Shown here: positions 49,237 to 62,193 of the stretch, piece by piece
Layout: every line of letters begins with the position of its first letter
How positions within the stretch are numbered: the first letter of the stretch is position 1
Assembly (NCBI GenBank): GCA_037176845.1
Contig: JAYKXP010000062.1
Location: 1 to 64,000 of the forward strand
DNA: 64,000 bases
From: Paramarasmius palmivorus
Taxonomy: Eukaryota; Basidiomycota; Agaricomycetes; Agaricales; Marasmiaceae
Direction: 5' to 3'
Notes under the pieces: generated by a model
What the model was told of the DNA's origin: nothing
Databases searched by the model: none
What the model saw: only the letters and a program-made list of their open reading frames with translations
Made by a program: the position numbers and the translations under genes

Positions 49237-51261
49237 ATGCAGAAACGCTCCCCTTCGCCAAGCGTTAGAGATCAGCATAATGAAAGTAATACTCAGGACG
49301 TAGAGACTGGGCCGCAAACCCAAAAGATAACAGAAACAAGGCGTCCGTATAGTATCTACTCGAAACGAGAAAAATGGATACTGGTCATCATGATTGCCGC
49401 ATCGGGCCTCTTCAGGCAAGTTGAAAAAGTCGATTGTACCTAGAAAGTGTCAGATTGACCCAAAAAAACATAGTCCTCTTACATCAAGTATCTATTTTCC
49501 TGCAATACCGACACTAGCAAGGGATTTTAACAAATCCGTCGAACTCATCAATCTTACGGTTCGTTTTAACGTTTCTTATTCACAAGAGTTCGTCTGAAAT
49601 CCGCGATAGGTGACCATGTACATGGTCTTCCAAGGAATATGCAAGTATAGTCATTCTTGTATGAACGTCGTTCTGATCGTCCGACTGATGTTAGCGCCAA
49701 TGCTATTTGGCACACTCGCCGATAATGTGGGAAGGAGATTGATATATGCATCTTGTCTTTTGATCCTATGCCTCTCGTGTGTGGGATTGGCGCTTGTCCC
49801 TACAAATGCCTATTGGTTACTGTTATTACTTCGATGTGTCCAATCCGCTGGCTCCGCCAGTACTATTGCATTAGGTAGAACTACTTTAAGCAGCGCGGTC
49901 CAAACGATAGTTGACAAACTTGATTTTATAAAGGTGCTGGCGTCATCGGAGATATAGCAGACGCTGAGGAGAGGGGTGGATTTTACAGTCTATTCCAGTC
50001 TGGTCCTCTCCTCGGGCCCGCCATTGCGCCGGTCATCGGTGGCTTGCTCGCCGGTAACCTGGGGTGGAGGTAGCTCCATTGCCCATATCCAAAATATAGA
50101 CACGCTCAGATATACCCCACACAGGTCCATCTTCTGGTTCCTTGTTATATCTTCTGCAGTCGCCTTCATCATCATTATTCTGTACGTGGCAAAATTTCTA
50201 CGACCGAGGCTGTTTCTGAATCGATAGGACTAGAATTTTTCCGGAAACTTTGAGGGCAATCGTCGGTGACGGGAGCATCCAACCCCCAGTTTACCTCCGT
50301 CCGGTTATCCCCATCATAGGGCTCAAGCATCACGACCAGAACGAAAGCCAAGCACTGCCACCGAAGAAGTCATTCAGAAACCCTTTTGTCCTGTTGAAGG
50401 AATTGGACATCCTAATCCTCCTTGTCTTCAATGGATGGGTCTCTGCCCTGTTCTATGCTGTTACTGCGACGATATCAACCCTATTCGCGAGCGCCTATCC
50501 CTTCCTCAACGAAATCCAGATCGGTTTATGCTTCCTAGGCATTGGTTTTGGCTCACTTGTCGGTAGCTTGTCATGCGGTCAGTTTCTGGACTTGGAATAC
50601 CGCCGCTTTCTTAAGAAGACGTATCCGGATTTGAGCATCCAAGATGCCAAGGACAGAGCGAAGATTGACCCGAATTTTCCCTTAGAGAGGGTACGTGGAC
50701 GCCTTTTGCAGGCACAGAGACCCCGGGACTTACATCGATGATACCAGGCTCGCCTGCGCTTTATTCCACTCCTGATGGTGATATTTGTCGGCGTGATCGC
50801 CGGATACGGATGGACTATTGAACGACGCGTCTATATGGCGGTTCCCATAATTCTCCAGTTCTTTGGTGCGTATTTAACACTTCTTCTACTAACTATAACA
50901 TCTATATCTCCTTGATAGTCGGCTTCACGGCAATCGTTAGCATGACATGCGCCAGTACCCTTTGTATTGATTATGTCCCCGAACAAAGCTCCTCCGTGTC
51001 AGCTTGTGTATGTATTTCAGTTGTCGCATTATTGTTCACCTTTTCTGACCTTCTCAATAGAATAATCTGATCCGGGGAAGCCAGGGTGCAATGCTTGTGG
51101 CTGTCATAGATCTGATGGCGAGGCGCTTAACCACTGGGTGGGCATATGTCTTGCTTGGTGCTCTTTGCGCTGCAATGACGCCGTTGGTCTACTTTGTGAT
51201 GATTATGGGTCCTCGATACCGGGAAAACCGACGAAAGCAAAAAGAAAATCATCAGCGATGA
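49237..51261 (+). CDS. MFS drug:H+ antiporter, 12-TM type
   Basis: Plasma-membrane major facilitator of the DHA1 kind, which exports small toxic molecules using the proton gradient. ATG 49237 opens a polar head, then WILVIMIAASGLF. Conserved text includes SSIYFPAIPTLARDF, TVTMYMVFQGISPMLFGTLADNVGRR (motif A), LLLLLRCVQSAGSAST, AGVIGDIADAEERGGFYS, GPLLGPAIAPVIGGLLAG (motif C) and FPETLRAIVGDGS. A long cytoplasmic loop and helices 7-12 follow, ending ENHQR at TGA 51259-51261. Two introns use GC-AG borders (49416-49473 and 49641-49694, both GCAAGT donors); without them the conserved helix 1 and motif A cannot be joined. Others are GT-AG, for example the one after LERV near 50690. Intact as read. 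Substrate unknown. Confidence 0.85.
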
Positions 51262-53293
51262 CCGATGAGGCCGATGAGGGCTTTGCGTTTACGCTGGCAC
51301 CGCAATACTAAATACTGTGGAACAATTTCTTACTGCATATAGATATTCCTTTCTTCCATTCATGAATATTTTTCTTTTTTCCGACATAGACATCAAGTCA
51401 CATCCATATACCCGTGGGTGGCAAACAAGTTGTACCCCTTCCAGTACACTGGATGGACGACTTTCTTTGACAGTAGTAATCCTCAGCTTAATAAAATGTA
51501 TTTATTGGTCAGACATATTTGAGGGTTGGCAGCGAAGTGACGCCTCGAATAATGGAAGATGCGCCACCAGGTTCGGCAGACGCCGAGGTACCTGACATGC
51601 GGGCGCTTGTTTTATTTCTGCAGTTCGTTCCCTGTTTATCGATTATCCTTCGTCTTCATCTTCTCAAGTCGAAAGAGAGAAATATAAAATTCACCCCTGC
51701 TACGCAGGATCCCCAATGATCTCCCTCATACTTGTTCGCCAACTGCGGACTCATAGCTCAAGATAATACAGTGATGATATGATGGTCTTTTTTAATGTTA
51801 TTGATGCACCCGTTATGATATATCATCTCGGCCTCAAGCTTCCTCCGCTCAGCCCAGATGGCCATATCTGCTGCGATCTGGTATGCTATTTCTCATGTTT
51901 TATTGATGATGAATAGCATTCCCAAAACGCCATCTAACTTTTAATTTCGTAACTATGAACCCCGGCCCTCAATACGATATTTATTGAAACTGATATGCTT
52001 TCTGGCGGTGATTTCGCTCTTTTCGTCGGACATTCGCTGTTCACAACATATACTGAAGCCTGCTATTTCCTTCTGTCGGATAGGCTCAGCACGCTACAGT
52101 CTGAATTCCTTGCCATACTCTGAATGCACCCTCATATCTTCGGTGTTTGAGGCGACCAATCACCGAAAAGTAGATCGTGCAACGTTTATCATCCCAGCGT
52201 CAACCACTCGCAAATTCCCGATGTCAAGGGGCTCTGGATCTCTGAATCACTAAGCAACCCTGTGGCCTTTTCCATCAGGCCCATGTCTCCACACAGCGCC
52301 CAGCGCCCAAAACGAAGTTGCAGAGGGAAGGGTCTTCACATGTCCACGTTCCAAAAACGACGACGGGATACCACGTTTTTGGTCTTCTAGGAGATAGGTT
52401 CATGTGCTGTAGATCCGTTGATCCCCACAACCTCCACCATGATCCTTTGGCAAGCCTATGACAGGAAAGGCGTTTCTATACCACGAGGAAAGCGCGAGCA
52501 TTGTAATACTCATTTTTGGGTTACGTCCATGTCAAGCCCCTGCTGTTCTACTCCTGTTGAAACTGCACCCGTATTGTAACTCCCGAGTTGCACATCCCAC
52601 GGTAATGAACAGGCCATGCGAACCGGAATGCATATGAAGAAAGTTCAGGTCGTCGTCAAGTTAGTCAAGTTCAGAGCTTGTCCAAAAAAACCGTGCCATT
52701 TACCCTTGTACAGAGTATGTATTACAACTTTCAAGAAAGTATACTTGTCCACCGGCGGTTAGAGTGGAAAAACTCCTTTTGCAACAAGAAAAAAATACTG
52801 ATAAGCCACCGATGAAACCGCAGATATGATTCGAGAATCGAGATAAGTAGCGGAAAGTCCCAAGTTACCACTGATTTGGTAACGAAGTTATGTATGCACA
52901 ACTAGAATACAGGTTGAATTTGGAAGACGATGCGATATCAATGCCAGTGTGATGGTTCAAGTTATCTGATGCAAGGGGGAAGAATGACAGCGACAACGAC
53001 AGCGCTCAGGTAACGAAAGGGTAAAAAGCGGGAGAAGGAGCGGAATTCCAAAAAAAGAAAACTCGTGCAAGAAAGGTACACAGGCAGGGAAAACGGGGAA
53101 TGACAGTAAGCTCAGGTTGGATGGGGTCGCAAGAACGGTGAGCCTTGCAAGAGGGGTATCTAACTCGCCCCGAGGTATTTTGCTTCTTTACTTCTTCGTT
53201 TTATTTTACTTCTTGATCGGCGAGGCTCTATAGCCCATCCTCGCCATCCCCAACAGCCCCAAAAGGAAAACAGAAAGATACGATGTCCAAGAC
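51262..53293. other. 2-kb gene-free stretch
   Basis: AT-rich at its left end. Only short frames without family resemblance are seen on either strand. It lies beyond the 3' ends of two convergent genes (MFS from the left, membrane protein from the right). Confidence 0.4.
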
Positions 53294-54972
53294 CTAAAAT
53301 GGTCTCTTGAACTCGTCTCTGATTGCTTGTGCTTCCGGGTCGTAATCTGGGGATGCCTTTGAAAGCACGTTGCCCATGGCATCATACTCGACGTATTCTC
53401 GCGATGATGGCGACTCGAAGGTTTCCATCTATGTTAGGCATTAGTACACGCTAACTTCGTCTTCGTAAGTGGAATGTACCTGTACGTGAACGCCGGTGCT
53501 ACCCAAGCCATTGGTGTCGACTTTGGGTCGTGCAGCACCGCTCTTCATGTGCCCGGCGGTTGTGTTGGGACGAAATGCAAGCGTTGAGGCTTGAGTCGAG
53601 CTAGGAGGGAGGTATAAGGAATTGTAGTGAGATGTCAGAATAAAGTCACATACGAGAACATTTCAGGACCCGATGAGGTGAACTTGGCTAACCGGCGGAC
53701 TGCGCGACATGCGACAATCTAGGGCGAAAATAGAGTTAGGTTGACGGGACAGAACAAACAAGGCGGTAGGAAAGGTCGCGGAAGTGGCTGAGACAAAGTG
53801 ACCTACCGATGATGCGATCGCTGCAGGGACGTTGGCGATGATGGACATGACAGGATTGAGATTCAGGAGCATGAAAATCTGAAGCGAGTAGGATAAAATC
53901 GTTAGCTAGTCAATACTCGGCTTAACCTGTGCTCACGTACGGTGGCCAGAAGGTTCGCTACGAAGGCGATTATGAAGTAAATCAAACCATCACCGAAGAT
54001 GAGGACCACAAGTTTAGAGCGACCCATGGCTTTCGAGCTTGGTGCATTGATAACAAGTTTCCAGGCGGTCAAGGACAGGACGGTAAAGTCGAAGACCATG
54101 GAATAGATGAAGGAGACTGCAAGAAGCTTGTTGTCGGTGCTTGTTATGACACATCCTCCTTGTTCTGGTATCCACTGAGCCTTTAGAAGGACGCCTAAAA
54201 TAATGTACTGAGTCAGGCATCGCATATACGAGGTTTCGGCGTTGCAGACATACCATGAAGGAGTAAGGACCAATGTCCCATAATGACAAGAACAAGAGGG
54301 ACCCAAATAAACCATTTTTGCGACCAAACAGCGATCCTGAAATGGGCGTGGTCAAATGTGAAGTCAGTTCATAAGTAGCGGGGACATACGTTCGGAGCGA
54401 GAGGTTGATCGAAGCTAGACCAATGGAGGCGTTCCCAAACACCTGGTTGAATGTATAGAGACTTTGACAGTCGACCTCCCTGAAAGAAGATAAGGTATTG
54501 TGATGGTGGAGACTTGCGTAGAACGTACGTGGTGACATTGAGAGCTACAGCGCTGTTATTGGAAGGTCAGGTAAACTCTGGCAACAGGGAAGAGCGACGA
54601 ACATTCCGATGAGAGCGAATAGCAAACAATAACGGTTCAGGAAGTAGAAAATCTGCGAAAACGATATCAATCAGAGTACGAACAAATACGAGTGAGTATG
54701 AGCGCACCAATGGCCATCTGAACGTTCGCTTCCCTCGGATGTACGACCAGTCGAAATCCAGAGAAGTGAACCACTCCCAACTACGCCCGTGTCAATTACG
54801 CGACTTGTAAACAATACCAGCACAAGACATACATATACAACCCCAGTAAGCAGTGCATGAGCCTGGAAAATGCCACTGGCACCCCGTATTAGGTTTTCGT
54901 AAGAATACCAAAAGGACAAATCGACGTACAGCCATCGCGGGCAATCTCTTCGGGATCCATCCAGTTAACCAT
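53294..54972 (-). CDS. Basidiomycete multi-pass membrane protein, paralog 1
   Basis: ATG 54972 opens MVNWMDPEEIARDG. Exons joined by GT-AG introns give LAFSRLMHCLLGLY, WEWFTSLDFDWSYIRGKRT, FRWPLIFYFLNRYCLLFAL, EVDCQSLYTFNQVFGNAS, LASINLSLRT, WGWVPL-type helix text (WFIWVPLVLVIMGHWSL), QGGCVITSTDNKLLAV, FIYSMVFDFTVLSLTAWKL, GLIYFIIAFVANLLATIF and LLNLNPVMSIIANVPAAIA. A cytoplasmic tail with GVHVQMETFESPSSREYVEY follows, stop at 53294. About seven membrane segments are expected. The family is widespread in agarics and of unknown function; the seven-helix plan invites comparison with receptors, but no known receptor motif is present. It shares order and sequence with the gene at 59207-60782. Confidence 0.75.
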
Positions 54973-57900
54973 GGCGAATGATATAGGTATGCAGCGGCGG
55001 AAGGGTACTGGGCGTCGTCGAGGTCGGCGAGGAAGTGGAAAGATGGGCAGGTGGTAGGGGACCTAAGTCGAAGAAGGAATAAGAAATCTAGGCTACTTAT
55101 AAAAGCATGACAAGCGGACATTACACCAACAGTTGACCTTTCTTGCGTGGGGCCAGATTACAACACCGCCAGTCTTCTTCCTTCTTCCTGAGAAGATGCC
55201 AAAATTCTGTCGTTCATTGCAGATCTTCCGCCTTCAACGTTTCAACGCTCAACTACATATCGCTCTTTTTAGCCACTTTCTTAACCCTGGCTTCCCCGCA
55301 TTTTCCCCCGATGTACAAGGGGAAACTAGCGAGCATTGGCGTCGATACAGTTAATTTTTCGAGGCGCTGAGGATCGTTTGCGAGTAAGGCACAAGTCTGC
55401 TTACTAATCGAGGCCAAAATTGCGGGGTCGGACCTGCCTTTTTTGTTAGTTGACGGCAGCAGTCATCTTGCCGAGTGCTCGGTGACATCCATCGAATTCC
55501 GTCCTCATACTCACCGCCAAACTATCGACCCACAAGCCAATGTTACGATACTCTTTGACATGCTTCATGTTCTTGCGCTTTTCCTGGAAGTCAAAATCAT
55601 CTGGTCCATGGAACCTCCAAACCTTGAAGGCCTCCTCTCTCCACATCCAAATATGTTCTCATTAACTTTGATAAGAGGGAGCGGAAATCACCCCAAGTAA
55701 CTAATGTTCCGTCTTGTGTGGTGTTTGTACTAATTCAGCAACTCGCTTGTATTTCAAGAAATCACGGTTTTCGGTGTCGGTATGTCCTGGAAAGTTGTGT
55801 CGTGAGGGTAAGTGTTCTATCTCAGGTCTTCACATGTTTATCATTACGACAAATTGTCTGCTCACTTTTTGCTCTAGCTCAAGGATGTTGAATGTCGCTG
55901 AACTACTGACATCGAGGGTTGATGAACCGGTGTACCCACCCTTGTGCAAATTCGGCTATCAGACCTGGGGACCCATCTCACAGTGACACCAACGTCCATT
56001 AAGCCCTATACGGGTAAATCGGCTTCCGCGCTCAGAATTGAAAGTTTCCTCAAAGTCTATCATTGGGAGTTCTGCCTTGCAATGCACGGTGGTTACCTCT
56101 GCGAAGCCTTCCTGACATAGCTAGCTTCCCATTTTCAGCCATTAAACGGTTAAAATCGTCAGCTCACATGAACCTGCGACTTTCCCTGCCCCATGTGTGT
56201 CCGTATGTTCTGATGACAACATTCCTCCTTACCATCACGTCCAAATTCGTCGACAAACGAACGTCCAAAACGGGCGAGCGTCCTTGGAATTGACTTTTCT
56301 GTCATATCAGAACACTTATCCTGCTGTAATTCAGGCTCGGATTTCTGGGGTTTGCGATGAAGGTACCTCCTGTAGTCTCGGAATCTGCCTGGATGTTCTG
56401 GATGAAGACTAGACGCGTAGACCGGCCCTCAGCTACCTCTCAACTACCCTATCGATGCATCCGGACATCAGGTCTAGAGACATCCTCAAGACGTTGACGA
56501 GCTATTCTCTGGTCTGACGTTGAGCGGGCTCGGTGAGGCTCAGGCTGGGTGAAGTTTTAGGCATTGACGATAACGTCACTGTGGTGTGTCCACTTGTGTT
56601 ACTGTATATTATTTCTGACCATCACTTGTCTTCAGGGATTTACAGAATGCTTCTTCTGCTCCTTCTAGAAAAAAGACACGGACTTGTCTTCTGTTCACCG
56701 TTCGGGCGTGCTTCTTTTTCATGAAAATCGTGACCATCCAATTGAAATAGGCGAATAGCGTTTATTCTTCATCAGGCAAGATAAAACACCTGCCCATATA
56801 TGCGTACGCTCCAATTTCTCAGATGATGTGTATTAGGTCTGGGTTCTAGCGATAGGCGCTAAGACATATTGGAATCAAGGACCTACACCGGCTGACGCTC
56901 AACGGATAACAAGAATATCGGCTTGCGGCGATCAGGATGCTTCAATTCGACAAGAGGGAGAACGCAGACGCCGACCTGGATGTTTCAAGGTCCAATCTTT
57001 CTCTCGTACTCGTCTTCTGGAAGGACAGGGAAGACCTCTTTCCATCAAATCCAAGTACGACCTCGCAACCGTCCGTCAGCGCCTACCCTGGGAGCTTGAT
57101 GCTGGCGTTAACACGGGTCCGCGGGCGGTGTGGACACTGAACGTTACGCCTCATGATGATCAGCTAGAACTGTATACTTTCTCCTGCAAGTCTGTCAGCG
57201 TCTCGCAGGCAACGAGCCCTCTACCCAAACTTCAAGTTCTACTGATACAGAGTGATAGTACACAGGGGTTGAAAACCAGGGTTTTTCTCTTCTGCCACTG
57301 CAACCACTGGATACCCGCAGCAACGGATACGGGATGTCCGATGATTCCCCTGGTCGTGGGCAAGTTGCAACGGTTGGTTTCCGACGTAGAAGTTCGCTAG
57401 AATATTCCCAGTCAGCTATTCAAGTGCTCGCTACTAGAGCGGACGGATGTGACGCACCGTGTTTCAACGTGGGCCCACTTGGTTCAACATACTGAACCCT
57501 TTCCGAACAGTGATGTCAGCCTGCCAACCCTCTGAATTTTGAACAAGCAACAAGCTATTCCAAGCCAATAGCACTTAGACTGGAGCCTTTCTGTGTATAC
57601 CTTTACCATTGACATTGAATGATCAAAACCTTTTCACGTTTAGCTTCCTTGCGACCCTCATAGTACTCTGTTGGAGCGCCTCCTTTCTGTTCCGCCGCAG
57701 AGCCATGAATAGTTCAGAGGCGTGGGCCAACCGCATGGTGCTGTGCAGCATGTACACGCTCTCTGATTTCCCGTCCTCATGTTTGATATGCGGCAAGTGT
57801 GGCGTGCACGGGTGACATTGTATACAGAATCACTGCGTTGAATTCGAAAGTCATACGGAATGTGCATGTATTGAAGGAACATTAGCGACTTCGTACAGCG

Positions 57901-59206
57901 ACCGCGAACACGTCGACAAACCTTGAGAATATAGCAGCTGTGAACGGCCAAAAGTATCCCCAAGGCGCTTTCTAAAATTACCAATAGGTAATACCTTTCG
58001 AAAGAATCCAGGGTATAAATTAGCTGTCGAGCGTAACCGATGCGCCGTATTGGTACCGCCGATCAATGCTGGGACCTGGTAAACTCAGGCATGCGTCGGT
58101 CATCGATCAGTCGGTGATACAGTAGCGACGGCGACCCTTGTTCGATCCATGGCGTTTGGAGTGACGGCAAACGATAGCTAAGTTGACCGGTGCAAAATTG
58201 GCAGGTAGCATACATACTCTGCTTCGACAGAAGCGACAAGACTGTCAGAACCTTAGAGGTACCGAGCTCAAGAAGTAGATTGCGAGCGAAATAGAAGGTA
58301 GACCACGACTTATCGCGCGGGACCGACATGTCATGACGATGCTAGAATTGATGAACATGGAGCCATTGCATTCGATGCCTATGACTATCGGTCGTCGCTG
58401 GACTGCTGGTCGAGTGGACTTTGAAGGGAGAGTAGAGACCGAAATTCATTGTAGATCGAGTATTCTCAGCAAGAATGAGAGCCACAAGGAAGGGTCGGTA
58501 TGTGTTCCTCGATCGAATTCGAATCGCAGATTCTGGGGTAGAATGCAACGACTCCGGATAGTCGATGGATCGTAGATTTAGTGACAATGTGAAATTCGAT
58601 CACTAGAAGTTCATGAGGAGTTTGGAAGGAAATGAAGGCCCTATTCCTGGATTGCGCGACGCAGCCCGACACGATGGTGACTGTGCAACAACGGTGGAGA
58701 CAGCGCGTCATTTGGAGTGTATGCTAGGTACTGCTCCGAAAGGTTCCAAAAATCCCTATGGCGAGATCACATTGCATGTGAGTGACGGTATTTCTCACAG
58801 GTCGACTCCAGTTGAAATGAGACGCGTCCTCAATAGTAGTAGCAGTTCGAAGAGGTGATAACTTTGCGATGATGGCGGTCCTCGATAAAGATGTAAAAGA
58901 ACCGGCAAAAGCCGGAAGGTCACCCAGTAGCCGAGTTCTCACATCTGTTAGCCTAGTACTAATCATCTCAGGTAGGTGCTCGATTAGTTATTAAGGAATG
59001 ACTACATACAAGGCGACTAAAAAACCTCCGAGTAACATACTGAAGCAGAATCACTTTCTACGCCGCACAATGCCACCGACAATTTATGAGTCCGTTTTTA
59101 CAGGGTATAGTCTGGTATACTATCTCTAATCCACAATAGATCCATCATCTCTTCAGCATTAAACTCATCGTTGGTCGTAGGTGTGTGCCATTGACGCGCC
59201 TAGATT
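54973..59206. other. 4.2-kb gap between the membrane-protein paralogs
   Basis: Many short plus-strand frames are present (for example 55443-55700, 56937-57400 and 57609-57815), but none belongs to a family I know and splice joining does not extend them. From about 57400 the DNA has stops in all frames and flat composition. A decayed or lineage-specific gene, or a non-coding RNA, cannot be excluded. Confidence 0.35.
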
Positions 59207-60782
59207 TTAAAGCGGACTTCCTTTTGACTCGATATCATACTCAGTATCCGACCTGTCGTCCTGCTTCTGGGTCGTTGGCATGATATCCTCTGCTCGGGTG
59301 AATGTCTCCATCTGAACATGCACTCCGTTAGCCAAAGGAGTACCTCTAGCTGTCCCATTTCGATTAAGTGAAGTATTGATGACTGGACGTGGGTTTCCGT
59401 TCGTTCCTCGGAATTGAATTCCGGAGGTTGATCCTGACCCACTGCTACGGGAATGTCAGAAATAATTCACAATAACGATGCACGGAAACGTGACATACAA
59501 GACCTCAGCGCCGTTATTCTTGAAGTTGTTCAATCGCCGAACAGCACGGGTAGCACATATCTGTCGTCACTATCATTAGAGCTAGACCTGATGCATGGGA
59601 TTGATAAACCGTACTGTGCTGGCGATGACGGCTGGTATATTGAAGATAATGCTCATGATGGGGTTCAGCTTGAGTAACATGAATACAGTGGCGATCAAGT
59701 TCGCAAGAAACCTATGCAGGTCTCCCGTCAGTACGGCAAATCATACTTATGGCAAAAATTGCTTACGCGACGAAAAAGTAAATCAGCCCATCGCCGAAGA
59801 TCATCTTTCCAAGACGGCTTTCACCCATCGCATTACCGTGTCCTTTACGAATAGACAGCTTGTATGCATTGAGGAGGAAGACGATGAGGTCGAAACACAT
59901 GGAGTAAATGAAAGTTGCTGCCAGAATCGTGTTATTGGTAGCAGTGATGATACACTGCCTGGATGACGGGTCCCATATCGCCGTGAGTTGCACACCTGAT
60001 AGTTCGGTCAGGTCGAGCTCAGTTATCATTCCGCGAAACTTGCCTTGCAGAATCAGTGACCAGTGCCCAAGAATAAGAATGACCAACACAATGGTCACCG
60101 GCTTCGAGTTGCCGTAAACAGCTATGCTAAAGGGACGTCAAACTACCTCCCGCGTTGGACCAATTGCCGACTCACGTTCGAAGGCAGAGGTTTATGCTGG
60201 CTAGACCAGTGCTGGCGTTTCCTGCAAGCTACGATCATGATCAGAAGAATTAGATTATAGGGATATATTTGCAACATACTTGGTTGAAAATGTAAAGAGG
60301 TTGGCAATCCAGTTCCCTACAGGTGGATTGACACATCAATCCGTATCAGTCGTGAAATCCTGATGGGAGCCCTTACCCTGTCGAATCAAAGGACACAAGT
60401 CTGGAGAATAATTCTGTCAGATAGGCGTCTCGAACGGGATATGATAAGTCAACTGACATTCCAGCCAGGGCGAACAGGAGGAGATATCGATTGGCGAAAT
60501 AGAAGACCTGTGAGTAGATTTCAGATTGCTGCCGGAGATGGAAGGTTTGCGTAGAAGTTTCACCATAGGCCATCGAAATTGTTTCTCCCGCGTAGCGAAT
60601 GCCCAGTCGAAGTCGAGAGAGAGGAAGAACTCCCAGCTATTGAGCAGCCTTAAGTCAGCAAGCCAGTAACTACTAAAAAGTTATTAATGGACATACGCAT
60701 AGACCCCCGTTAACGCGTGAACAAGTTTCACAAAGACTGCTGAGTTCAGCGCGATTTCTGCTGGGGAGTTCCAGTCGGGCAT
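59207..60782 (-). CDS. Basidiomycete multi-pass membrane protein, paralog 2
   Basis: ATG 60782 opens MPDWNSPAEIALNSAVFVK. A GTATGT intron leads to WEFFLSLDFDWAFATREK, then FRWPMVFYFANRYLLLFALAG, matching paralog 1 segment by segment. Later exons give the helix with ILILGHWSL, TELSGVQLTAIW, CIITATNNTILAATFIYSM, GDGLIYFFVA, LLKLNPIMSIIFNIPAVIAS and RAVRRLNNFKNNGAEVL. The tail contains NGVHVQMETFTRAEDIM and ends GSPL-stop at 59207. Introns are short GT-AG, one (GTACGG...GACAG near 59610-59560) splitting the last helix from the tail. The paralog pair shares the C-terminal HVQMETF signature, perhaps a sorting or partner-binding site. Intact as read. Confidence 0.75.
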
Positions 60783-62193
60783 GTTAGATCAGAGGGGCCG
60801 AGCGGGTTGAAGATGAAGGAGAGAATGGACGTCCGAGGACAGTAAGGAAAGGGCTGGGGCTAGGGACCCGATGACCAAACTCAGCGGTCGACGGGGAATG
60901 CAAGGGAAATCCAAGCAAGGATTGACATCGCAAGGATCTACTTATGTACTAAGCATAGAACCTCCTCATGCAAATTATGCCGCCCACGGTAACAGAAAGC
61001 TGATGCCGTCAATGTTCATTCCATTCGGCGATATGTGACGAGAGGAACAGGGTTGTTAGGGTGCCGCAAAGTTAGGGCTTGTCTAAAATGTGCCGGTGAT
61101 GGCGACGGCGTTCTCGCCTAACAGAGAAACTCCTCGTGTGTATGTATGCTGAACATGCCCACGGTCAGTTCCGATAAATCGGCCGACTAGTGACAGCATC
61201 TTCTATGAAGTTCCAATATTGTTGACCAAGCATCAATAGCGTAGTGCTCGGCTCTCCGGGCAGAGGAATGGGGAAACGACTTCAAGTTTCGACATTGTAC
61301 AGGCAAGTGGGATGCCAATGCCAGCATTCAAGCTCGTAATCGCCATTGAATTTCTGGAGGCGGCAGAATCCCCATAGCATATATGGTTCATTGTACCTAG
61401 GTCACAAGCACGGTGTGAAAACTAGTAATAGTATAATTAGAGTTAGAGATAACGTGCAAGAAGAGAAGAACAACGCTTTCCTTTTAGTGTGCCTGATAGC
61501 TCGGCTTGACCTGACCTATGCAATCACCTCGCCCCACGCTAGCTCGCTACGCACTAAGCCTGAGCGGACCTTCGAGTCGTCGACTGGATCATACCGTATC
61601 AGGCAAAGAGCAACCCTGAGCAATCATGGCGATCCTGAATTCGAGGCTCGTAGTTTGTCTTCAACTCAAAATGGACGTTCCATTGAAGCTTCCAGCGCTG
61701 GAACGTATCCCGCCAAGGGAGTGTTCTCGAGTGGAGCGGTAAAATGTTGGTAGGTGACAACGATCATTCATTCATCCTGTGGAAGACAGATTGTGTAACG
61801 GATATGCTGAACTTGTCGAAGCAAAAAGACTAACCTCTAGGGCCCGTATAAAAGCGAATGTGAAGAATCAAACCTGCGGGTCGGAATAACGTTGTCAATG
61901 CAAGCACAAAATGAAGTCTCGGGAGTGGCAATTGAGCGATAGCTCTGAATGACCCTCTGAGTACATTGGCCTTCCATGCATTCCGCCATACCCGATGCCT
62001 TATCTGCCGATGGTATCGCATTTGAGTTCGCATCACGTTGATGGTCCAAGATACTTCATTCTCGATCGAAAGCAAATCAAAAGCTGACATACATAGTTGA
62101 TACACGAATACGATACCGACGGTCCGTAACATCTTGAAGTCGTACAGAATCGAGTGACATAACGAATTATAGTGATACAATGCCAGTAAAGCA
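60783..62193. other. 1.4-kb gene-free stretch
   Basis: Contains the promoter side of paralog 2 and the 3' end of the potassium transporter. Minus-strand frames at 61830-62180 have some hydrophobic stretches (GIVFVYQLCMSAFDLL) and could be remnants of a membrane protein, but no family match is possible. Confidence 0.35.

Noticed and set aside
24874..51261. A secondary-metabolite cluster made of P450, laccase, 2OG oxygenase, zinc-finger factor and MFS exporter
   Set aside because: The genes are spread over 26 kb among housekeeping genes such as EXO1 and long empty gaps, and no backbone enzyme (terpene synthase, polyketide synthase, peptide synthetase) is present.
53294..60782. Calling the membrane-protein pair G-protein-coupled pheromone receptors
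   Set aside because: Helix number fits, but none of the sequence patterns of fungal STE3-type receptors is visible.
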